Of a stretch of 64,000 nucleotides of DNA, positions 57,638 through 64,000 are shown piece after piece. The notes beneath the pieces are model-generated. The model was given only the letters and a program-made list of their open reading frames with translations, searched no databases and was not told the DNA's origin. The position numbers were made by a program, and so were the translations under genes. This DNA is from Edaphobacter sp. 12200R-103 (GTDB taxonomy: Bacteria > Acidobacteriota > Terriglobia > Terriglobales > Acidobacteriaceae). The DNA lies in the NCBI RefSeq assembly GCF_010093025.1, contig NZ_CP048114.1, positions 3,224,001 to 3,288,000 of the forward strand, written 5' to 3'. Every line of letters begins with the position of its first letter. Position 1 is the first letter of the stretch.

Positions 57638-59833
57638 TTACAGATCGATGGCGACTACTTCGTGATCCAGGATGCCGGGCACCTCGATCCTTGCGGTCTC
57701 TCCATCCTGGGTTACGGGAATCGTTTGTTTTGCGACCAGCAGCTTCGCTGTCTTTGCTCCCTTCAGCTCCGGAAGGCGCAGCGTGATGGTCTGGGGTCCG
57801 ATGGCGAAGAAGTCGCGGTAAGGGCCTTTCATCGTCATGGGATTGGTGAGGTTCACCATGTGAACGACGACCGCATCCGTGTTGTGCCACGCCACCATAT
57901 CCACCAGCCCATGGCCGTCCGACTCGATCGGAGCGTGCTCCTGCAGGGACCATTCCACCGTATTGCGCATCAGCCGCAGATGGTCGCGCGTCAGGACCTC
58001 GTTGAAGGTACGGTCTATGTCGAAAGGGAAGTAGGCAACACGACCCCCTGCCGGAAGCTGACGCAGGTAGAGCTGTGATTCGTGGGTATCGCCGGTGCGC
58101 GGATAGACCTTCTCCATCGGGAGATCGGGGTAGGTGGGGATCAGCGTGATGGGAGTCTCTGCAAAGTCATGCGCCGACGGCTCTACGACAACCCGGGAGA
58201 CGCCATTGATGATGCGTTCCGTATCGGAGAAACCGGCGAGGATGGGAGAGTGCGGTGCACGCTTCATCTCGAGCCGCAGATAACTGTTCTGCATACGCGG
58301 CTCGCGCTTGCCGGTAAAACGTGCGCCGAAGAGATCGGCCAGCGCGAAGTCCTTGCGCGGCGATCCATCCTCGCGGTAGAGCCCCGTCTCATACGTCGCG
58401 ACGATGCTTCCACCCGCCTGAACAAAGGCACGCAGCTGCTGTGCCTGCGCATCGCTCAGGCAGGCGATGTTCGGCAGGATCAGGATGCGGAAGCGGTTGA
58501 GGTTCTCCGGAGTCAGCGCCCCTTCATGGACCATCTCGTAGGGAATGCGGGACTCCGTGAGCATGCCGCACCAGCCGAGCGCAAAGTCCTCCACCTTCGC
58601 CTGAGCCTCTTTGCCGCCGTAGAACCAGGCCGTGGTCTGCGAATAGACGATGCCGACGCGCGCGATGGGTTTGTCATAGTTCAGATAGCGCTCGTTCGCA
58701 GCCGCCCAGCTGTAGACGTCTTCCACCACCGGAAGCCAGCGGCGATCGTGAAGCGTCGTGGCGAACTTGCTCCACCACGGCCTTGCACCGTGGGCGATCT
58801 CTTCCAGGACCCAGATGCGGATCTCAGGACCATCCTGCACGCTGTCTTTCCAACGATAGGGTTCTTCGAGGCCCACCCCGAAGAGACTGACGTTCGGTTT
58901 GCTCCCCAACGTTGCGCGATATTCCTTCGCGGTCTTGCCGACGACCCAGGGAGCGATGGTGCCATGACGCGCCTGGCGATCGGCGACCAGCATCGGAGCG
59001 CGTTTGCTCAGCTCAAGAGCATCCTGCGCAATCAGGGCGCCGCTGGCATTGTTCGGAATCATCGACGAATCCGGGCGTACGGCGCGAATCGTCTCGTTCC
59101 AGCGGTCGATGCAGTCGTAGAACCTTTGTTGACGCCAGCGGATAAAGGCGCGCTGAACCGGGTCCTGGGGATCGCCGCCTGCCGGCAGCTCGAAGCCCGT
59201 GGCCTTCTTGAAATTTTTGCGGCACTCGGCGCAGTAACAATCGCCCGAGCCGGCCCAGCGATTGAGGAAGATGCCTTCGGGCTTGTAGCGCTGCATGATC
59301 TCGCGATGCACCGCGGTCATGAAGTCGAAGTTGTAGGGACCCAGCGCGCAGGTGACCCACATCTCCGGCGAGGCCCAGTGGCGGCGCGGCTTTCCATCCG
59401 CGGTGCAGGCGATCCATTCCGGATGCGCCGCGGCGGCGTCATCGTAGGTAGCGTGCGGATCGGTGCGCAGCAATACAGCGATGTTCCGCTTGTGGCAGGC
59501 TTCTACCACCTCGCCGACGATGTCGCGCTTGCCGAGCCAGGCGCTGCGGTGATGGAAGGGAACCTCTGTCGGGTAATACGCCACGCAGCCGCCTGCGGAG
59601 AAGCAAAGGCCGTCGGAGTTTGTCCTGCGGAGGTAGTCGAGCCAGAAGTCCAGATCGAAGTTTGCGGCGTCGTTCTCTGCAAGCGTGAGCTGCGCCCAGC
59701 GCTTTGTCCTGCGTGCCCAGGTTTCATCGGGTGTGAGAGCCGGTGTCTGCCCAAAGGCTGCAGGCAGATGTGGCAACGTTGCTGCAGCCGCGCCTGCAGC
59801 CAGGAATTGTCTGCGCGTGAACTCGATCTTCAT
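57638..59833 (-). CDS. Tat-exported glycoside-hydrolase-like protein with beta-galactosidase trimerisation-type domain
   Basis: 731 residues from the ATG at 59833, giving the twin-arginine signal EFTRRQFLAAGAAAA. The barrel has the family look of hypothetical glycosyl hydrolase 6 proteins: DFWLDYLRRTNSDGLCFSAGG, RNIAVLLRTDPHATY and EGIFLNRWAGSGDCYCAECRKNF, the last with a CYC-x2-C pair that may bind zinc. Residues from PIARVGIVYSQTTAWFYG to GGSIVATYETGLY form the Rossmann-like trimerisation domain (about 400-520); a beta-sandwich follows. It should act on glycans outside the cytoplasm. It is divergent from the SSS transporter. Confidence 0.8.
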   Translation of the reverse strand: MKIEFTRRQFLAAGAAAATLPHLPAAFGQTPALTPDETWARRTKRWAQLTLAENDAANFDLDFWLDYLRRTNSDGLCFSAGGCVAYYPTEVPFHHRSAWLGKRDIVGEVVEACHKRNIAVLLRTDPHATYDDAAAAHPEWIACTADGKPRRHWASPEMWVTCALGPYNFDFMTAVHREIMQRYKPEGIFLNRWAGSGDCYCAECRKNFKKATGFELPAGGDPQDPVQRAFIRWRQQRFYDCIDRWNETIRAVRPDSSMIPNNASGALIAQDALELSKRAPMLVADRQARHGTIAPWVVGKTAKEYRATLGSKPNVSLFGVGLEEPYRWKDSVQDGPEIRIWVLEEIAHGARPWWSKFATTLHDRRWLPVVEDVYSWAAANERYLNYDKPIARVGIVYSQTTAWFYGGKEAQAKVEDFALGWCGMLTESRIPYEMVHEGALTPENLNRFRILILPNIACLSDAQAQQLRAFVQAGGSIVATYETGLYREDGSPRKDFALADLFGARFTGKREPRMQNSYLRLEMKRAPHSPILAGFSDTERIINGVSRVVVEPSAHDFAETPITLIPTYPDLPMEKVYPRTGDTHESQLYLRQLPAGGRVAYFPFDIDRTFNEVLTRDHLRLMRNTVEWSLQEHAPIESDGHGLVDMVAWHNTDAVVVHMVNLTNPMTMKGPYRDFFAIGPQTITLRLPELKGAKTAKLLVAKQTIPVTQDGETARIEVPGILDHEVVAIDL

Positions 59834-59954
59834 GAACCCCACTCTGTGCGACGACTGTCGCCGATAAAGAAGAACGGCCAACATGCTATCCCAAAGACAC
59901 TGCGGCGTGCCGTGCCGGACATCCGCACCGGGAGAGTCTTTATGATGGAACCCG

Positions 59955-61475
59955 ATGACAATCGCGGACTGGGTGGTGCTGTCGCTTTACTTCGTGATGA
60001 TGCTCGGAATGGGCTTCTGGGCGCGCACGAAGGTAAAGACGGCCAACGACTTTTTCACGGCGGGCGGCGCCATGCCGTGGTGGCTGTCGGGCATCTCGCA
60101 CCACATGTCCGGATACAGTTCCGCTGTCTTTGTGGCCTACGCCGCCATCGCCTACACGGAGGGATTCAGCATCTACGTCTGGTGGGCCTTCTCCATCAGC
60201 ATGGCGCTGGCCCTGGGGGCAAACATCTTTCCGGTCCGCTGGGTGCGGCTGCGCCAGCGGCTCGGCATCATCTCTCCGCTCGAATACCTGCAGATGCGCT
60301 ACAACCTGCCCGCCCAGCAGATGATCGCATGGAGCGGCGCCCTGCTGAAGGTCTTCGACGTCGGCGCAAAGTGGACCTCCGCGGCCATCCTGCTCGAGGC
60401 CTTCGCCAACGTTCCTCCGCTCTGGGGAGTTCTCCTGACCGGCTCCGTTACGCTCGTCTACTCGGTCGTCGGCGGTCTCTGGGCCGATGCCCTCACCGAC
60501 ATGAGCCAGTTCGTCATCCAGGTCGTCGCCGGAATCGTCATGCTCGTCGCTGTGCTTCTCCAACTCGGCGGCATCTCCGCCCTCTGGACGGTGTGGGACC
60601 GGCTTCCCGCCAGTCACTCGCATCCGTTCGTGGGCCAGTACACGCTGGCCTTCGCAGTCGTCTATCTGCTGGTCAATGCGCTCTCGTACAACGGCGGAAC
60701 CTGGAACCTCGCACAGCGCTTCATCGCCGCACCTGATCCGAAGGCCGCACGCAATGCGGCTCTGCTCTCCTCCGCACTCTATCTCGTCTGGCCGCTGGTG
60801 CTCTTCTTCCCCATGTGGGCTGCGCCGCTGCTGCTGCCGCACCTCGCCGACCCGACCGAGTCCTACGCGATGCTCGTACAGAAGCTTCTTCCTCCGGGAC
60901 TCATCGGGCTGGTACTGGCGGGCATGTTCGCCCACACCATGGCAATGACCTCGTCGGACGCCAACGCCATCTCCTCGGTCGTCATCCGCGACATTCTGCC
61001 CGCATTGCGCAAAGACCGTCAGCGCCCGAGCGATCGCGTCCAGCTCCTCTCGGGGAGAATCTGTACCCTGCTCTTTCTCTCCTTCAGCATGGTCATTGCG
61101 CTCACGGCCGACCACTTCGGCGGAGTCATCGGGCTGGTGCTGCTATGGTACGGCGCTCTGCTGGGACCGCTTGCCATCCCCATCCTCTTCGGGATGCTGC
61201 CGGTCTTCCGGCGCTCGGGCGCAAATGCCGCTATCGCGTCGTGGTTCGCCGGAGCCGTTGCCTTCGCACTCATCAAGTTCATCTATCCCGAACAGATCGC
61301 GCATCTGCCCGGCGATCTAACGACCACCATCACTGTCGCAGGCCCTGTGCTCTGCTCGCTGGCAACGTTTATCGCAGTGGGGCTCATCTGGCCTGCGAAC
61401 AAAACCGCGGCAGATCAACTGCTCGCTCTCATCAACGATCCCAACGCTTCCAACACCATTCACCAGACCACATAA
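59955..61475 (+). CDS. Sodium:solute symporter (SSS family)
   Basis: 506 residues with about 13 membrane helices. The N-terminus DWVVLSLYFVMMLGMGFWARTKVKTANDFFTAGGAMPWWLSGIS is the standard SSS opening, and the SGYSSAVFVAYAAIAYTEG segment is helix 2-3. WNLAQRFIAAPDPKAARNAAL is the conserved signature region; LVLAGMFAHTMAMTSSDANAISSVVIRDI is a late core segment with the Na+-site residues. The nagB and nagA genes follow 12 bases after its stop and overlap each other, so an amino-sugar or uronate-like substrate is likely but not shown. It is divergent from the secreted hydrolase. Confidence 0.9.
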   Translation: MTIADWVVLSLYFVMMLGMGFWARTKVKTANDFFTAGGAMPWWLSGISHHMSGYSSAVFVAYAAIAYTEGFSIYVWWAFSISMALALGANIFPVRWVRLRQRLGIISPLEYLQMRYNLPAQQMIAWSGALLKVFDVGAKWTSAAILLEAFANVPPLWGVLLTGSVTLVYSVVGGLWADALTDMSQFVIQVVAGIVMLVAVLLQLGGISALWTVWDRLPASHSHPFVGQYTLAFAVVYLLVNALSYNGGTWNLAQRFIAAPDPKAARNAALLSSALYLVWPLVLFFPMWAAPLLLPHLADPTESYAMLVQKLLPPGLIGLVLAGMFAHTMAMTSSDANAISSVVIRDILPALRKDRQRPSDRVQLLSGRICTLLFLSFSMVIALTADHFGGVIGLVLLWYGALLGPLAIPILFGMLPVFRRSGANAAIASWFAGAVAFALIKFIYPEQIAHLPGDLTTTITVAGPVLCSLATFIAVGLIWPANKTAADQLLALINDPNASNTIHQTT

Positions 61476-61487
61476 TCGTAGAGAGCC

Positions 61488-62255
61488 ATGAGAATCAGCC
61501 TGACCGAAAGACCACTGCCCCTACCGTTGATCGCCGCCTCCCGCGCAGAGATGGGAAGCAGAGCAGCCGAGGAGATCGCCAGCGAACTGCGCCATCGACT
61601 GCAGAAGCAGGAGAGCGTCCGCATGATCTTCGCCGCGGCTCCCAGCCAGTCGGAGATGCTCGCAGCGCTCATCGAAGCTCCCGGGATCGACTGGACGCGC
61701 GTCACCGCCTTCCACATGGATGAGTACCTTGGCCTGTCTCCCGGCGCTCCGCAGCGCTTCGGCCTGTGGCTGCGCCGCGCGATCTTCGACCACCTGCCGT
61801 TCGCCGCGGTCGAGCTGCTCGATCCCGGCGACGATCCTGAAGCCTCCGCAGCCGCCTACGCCGCAAAGCTCGCCGCTGCGCCCATCGATATCGTCTGTTG
61901 CGGAATCGGCGCCAACGGCCATCTCGCCTTCAACGATCCGCCCGCCGACCTCAATGACCCGGCAGATGTAAAGGTAGTCGAGCTCGATCGCGCCTGCCGT
62001 CAGCAGCAGGTTGATGATCGCTGCTTCGAACGCATCGAAGACGTGCCGACCCACGCCCTCACGCTAACGATTCCGCGCCTGCTCAACAGCAGCCGCATCT
62101 TCTGCTGCGTCCCCGGCGCGCTCAAAAAGACCGCGGTCCGCCGCACCCTGCGCGATCCCATCAGCGGGCAGGTCCCCGCCACCGCACTGCGAACGCACGC
62201 AAACTGGTCGCTCTACCTCGACCGCGACTCAGCCAGCGAACTGAGCGCCGGATGA
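61488..62255 (+). CDS. nagB: Glucosamine-6-phosphate deaminase
   Basis: 255 residues. It converts glucosamine-6-phosphate to fructose-6-phosphate and ammonia, the last amino-sugar step before glycolysis. The active-site pieces are FHMDEYLGL (Asp/Glu general base), CCGIGANGHLAFNDPP with the ring-opening His, and PRLLNSSRIFCCVPGALKKTAVRRTL for the C-terminal lid. It starts 12 bases after the transporter stop and overlaps nagA by four bases (ATGA). Some members of this fold are 6-phosphogluconolactonases, but the GANGHLAFNDP motif favours NagB. Confidence 0.9.
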   Translation: MRISLTERPLPLPLIAASRAEMGSRAAEEIASELRHRLQKQESVRMIFAAAPSQSEMLAALIEAPGIDWTRVTAFHMDEYLGLSPGAPQRFGLWLRRAIFDHLPFAAVELLDPGDDPEASAAAYAAKLAAAPIDIVCCGIGANGHLAFNDPPADLNDPADVKVVELDRACRQQQVDDRCFERIEDVPTHALTLTIPRLLNSSRIFCCVPGALKKTAVRRTLRDPISGQVPATALRTHANWSLYLDRDSASELSAG

Positions 62256-63391
62256 ACAGCATCCGCGGTCGCGATCCGCAGACAGGGCGCGGCATTGAAG
62301 CCGTCCTGCGCGACGGCGTCATCGTAGCTGTAAACGAAGTACCCGCAGAGGAGAACCTCTGGCTTGCGCCCGGCCTCATCGACCTGCAGGTGAACGGTTA
62401 TCGCGGCTTCGATCTCAACGCCGACTCGCTTACACCGGATACCGTCATCGATCTCGCCCGCGCAGTGCTCGCCACCGGCGTCACCGCGTTTCTCCCCACC
62501 ATCATCACGGCGCCGGAGGAGAAGATCGTCGCCTGCCTGCAAGCCATCGCTGCTGCGCGACAGCGCGTGCCATGGCTCCAGCACATGATCCCCGGCGTCC
62601 ACGTCGAAGGCCCTCATCTCTCCTCGCAGGACGGACCTCGCGGCGCTCACCCCTGCGAGCACATCCGTCCACCCTCCATCAACGAATTCGAGCGCTGGCA
62701 GCGCGCCTGCGCAAACCTCGTTACGCTGGTGACTGTCTCTCCGCACTGGCCGGACGCGACGGCTTACATCCATGCGTTGCGTGAGCGCGGCGTCCTGGTC
62801 TCCATCGGCCACACGGACGCCTCGGCCGGGCAGATTCACGCCGCCGTCGATGCGGGCGCCACGCTCTCGACGCATCTGGGCAACGGCGTCGCCGCCATGC
62901 TGCCGCGCCACCCCAACCTGCTCTGGGCACAAATGGCAGAAGACCGTCTGACCGCCATGCTGATCGCAGACGGCCACCACCTGCCCGCCGACACCCTCAA
63001 GGTGATGCTGCGGTCCAAGGGGCTCGACCGCGTCATCATCACGTCGGACGCGGTCGCACTGGCCGGCATGCCTCCCGGGCTCTACAGCACGCCCGTAGGC
63101 GGGCAGGTCGAGCTGACCGAAGACGGCCGCCTCTGCCTGCCGGGAACGCGGCTGCTCGCAGGCTCGGTCACGCCCCTGAAGGACGCTGTGGCTCTCGTGG
63201 CCAACACGCAGCTCAGCCTCGCCGACGCGCTGCGGCTCGCAACGGAAAACCCGGCACGAATTCTCGGCCGGACCTCAGGCCTGAAGGCAGGAGCCAGCGC
63301 GGACCTCATTCGCTTCACATGGCAACCCGGAGCGGAGCTTCGGATCGAGACCGTCCTGCTCCAGGGCACTTCCGTAGCGACGAGTCCATAA
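62252..63391 (+). CDS. nagA: N-acetylglucosamine-6-phosphate deacetylase
   Basis: 379 residues of the amidohydrolase superfamily. It removes acetate from N-acetylglucosamine-6-phosphate, feeding nagB. The NagA features are LIDLQVNGYRGFDLN, VHVEGPHLSSQDGPRGAHP with the metal-binding Glu, SIGHTDASAGQIHAAVDAGATLSTHLGNG with the two metal histidines, and ITSDAVALAG with the catalytic Asp. Three genes (transporter, nagB, nagA) form one unit with 12-base and 4-base spacing. No kinase (nagK) or PTS component is present, so phosphorylation must occur elsewhere. Confidence 0.92.
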   Translation: MNSIRGRDPQTGRGIEAVLRDGVIVAVNEVPAEENLWLAPGLIDLQVNGYRGFDLNADSLTPDTVIDLARAVLATGVTAFLPTIITAPEEKIVACLQAIAAARQRVPWLQHMIPGVHVEGPHLSSQDGPRGAHPCEHIRPPSINEFERWQRACANLVTLVTVSPHWPDATAYIHALRERGVLVSIGHTDASAGQIHAAVDAGATLSTHLGNGVAAMLPRHPNLLWAQMAEDRLTAMLIADGHHLPADTLKVMLRSKGLDRVIITSDAVALAGMPPGLYSTPVGGQVELTEDGRLCLPGTRLLAGSVTPLKDAVALVANTQLSLADALRLATENPARILGRTSGLKAGASADLIRFTWQPGAELRIETVLLQGTSVATSP

Positions 63392-63436
63392 CCCCTGGCT
63401 TTGCGAAGGCCGACACCAGTTCGATGGAGACCTGCT

Positions 63437-63823
63437 TCAGGAGGAAGGTTGGGTATCCGCTTTGGCTGGTGCGGGGGAGCCTTTCTGGATGGTGCGAAAG
63501 ACCTGCGCTACCTCGCGGTCGAGGGTGGCGAAGTCGAGGTCGATGACGCTGCGGCGAGGATGGAGGATGACGTCGACAGGGCCCTGGAGCAGGGCGATGT
63601 TGCGGCGCACGGCCTCGCGCATGCGGCGCTTGATGCGGTTGCGGTCGACAGCCTTGCCCATCACCTTGCCGACGGTAAGGCCGACGCGGGGAGTATCGGG
63701 CTGGCCGGCGAGCGCGGGGCGCTGGGCGAAAAAGAAGGTCATCTGTCGGGAGAACTGTTTGCGACTCGCCTGATAGACGCGCTGGTAGTCGGCGTGTTTG
63801 CGGAGACGGAAGGTGAGCGCCAT
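63437..63823 (-). CDS. rnpA: Ribonuclease P protein component
   Basis: 128 residues, basic. The protein subunit helps the RNA of RNase P to cut the 5' leader from tRNA. The RNR motif is in GLTVGKVMGKAVDRNRIKRRMREAVRR, preceded by LTFRLRKHADYQRVYQASRKQF, and the usual RPALAGQPDTPRVG loop. Length is normal. It is normally found just after rpmH (L34); in the 177 bases upstream up to the window edge no rpmH is visible, and a family D repeat begins there. It is convergent with nagA, 45 bases away. Confidence 0.95.
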   Translation of the reverse strand: MALTFRLRKHADYQRVYQASRKQFSRQMTFFFAQRPALAGQPDTPRVGLTVGKVMGKAVDRNRIKRRMREAVRRNIALLQGPVDVILHPRRSVIDLDFATLDREVAQVFRTIQKGSPAPAKADTQPSS

Positions 63824-63967
63824 GAGGACAGGCCGGGACGGAATGGATTCAGGAGCGCCCGTGAGCTTTCAGTTTAGAGCATTTCCTGCGATGCGATGGT
63901 TTCCGGAACGCTTGCCGGGAGTACCCGGGCTTTGGTGGTGATGCGGATTCGCCGCGCATCCTGCAAA

Positions 63968-64000
63968 ACCCACCTTAGCTTCGCGAAGGTGGGGCGCCCG
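63968..64000. repeat. Family D element, cut by the window edge
   Basis: cccaccttagcttcgcgaaggtggg forms an imperfect hairpin, followed by gcgcccg at the window end. Resembles the family D copies at 5327-5376 and 15340-15407. Confidence 0.5.

Noticed and set aside
63824..64000. An rpmH gene upstream of rnpA
   Set aside because: No KRTFQPN-type or Arg/Lys-rich L34 frame can be read on the minus strand within the available bases.

Overview
The window looks like a chromosomal segment of a GC-rich, Gram-negative member of the Acidobacteriota, probably the Terriglobia/Acidobacteriaceae group. This is inferred from very long Oar-type TonB-dependent receptors with an N-terminal carboxypeptidase-regulatory-like domain, an alternative complex III (ACIII) operon joined to a caa3-type cytochrome oxidase, an acidobacterial-style secreted TPR protein, and many intergenic palindromes that read as peptides such as HPERS. 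No database search was possible, so the taxon is an inference.

Layout. 1-5.2 kb: a small secreted protein, a GatB/YqeY protein, a class V aminotransferase with a lipoprotein, tgt, and a secreted esterase. 5.6-17.4 kb: an outer-membrane and periplasmic block, all on the minus strand, with two Oar-like receptors, an exported glycerophosphodiesterase whose conserved segments are in permuted order, a beta-barrel protein and a TPR protein. 17.8-22.2 kb: folK-lpxC, an M20 peptidase, and a divergent NmrA/TetR pair sharing a near-perfect operator. 22.5-24.5 kb: a three-gene translationally coupled unit (ECF sigma factor, single-pass membrane protein, exported secretin-N-like protein). 24.6-30.6 kb: a Tat-exported SelA-like PLP protein, a YCII/RibD-C pair, a Rieske oxygenase and an ArnT-like glycosyltransferase.

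30.8-44.8 kb: one respiratory supercluster on the minus strand, in transcription order actA-B-C-D-E-F, an accessory membrane protein, a SCO copper chaperone, then ctaC-D-E-F, ending in a clear intrinsic terminator. It should move electrons from quinol through ACIII to a caa3 oxidase. Most joints within it are overlapping or abutting start and stop codons.

45.6-53.5 kb: an AlkA-like glycosylase, a Tat-exported sulfatase, a GH57/DUF3536 protein with a small downstream ORF, coaBC and ruvA. 53.8-63.4 kb: a carbohydrate region with two large secreted glycoside-hydrolase-like proteins, a DUF2461 protein, an SSS-family transporter, and nagB-nagA, consistent with uptake and breakdown of amino sugars. 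rnpA lies at the right edge.

Non-coding structure. At least four kinds of palindromic element (called A, B, C and D here) occupy most of the longer intergenic gaps. Families A, B and C share outer arms of the gtcat...gagcgaag type but differ in their inner arm. One copy supplies the last codons of tgt. No rRNA, tRNA, CRISPR array, insertion sequence or prophage was seen.
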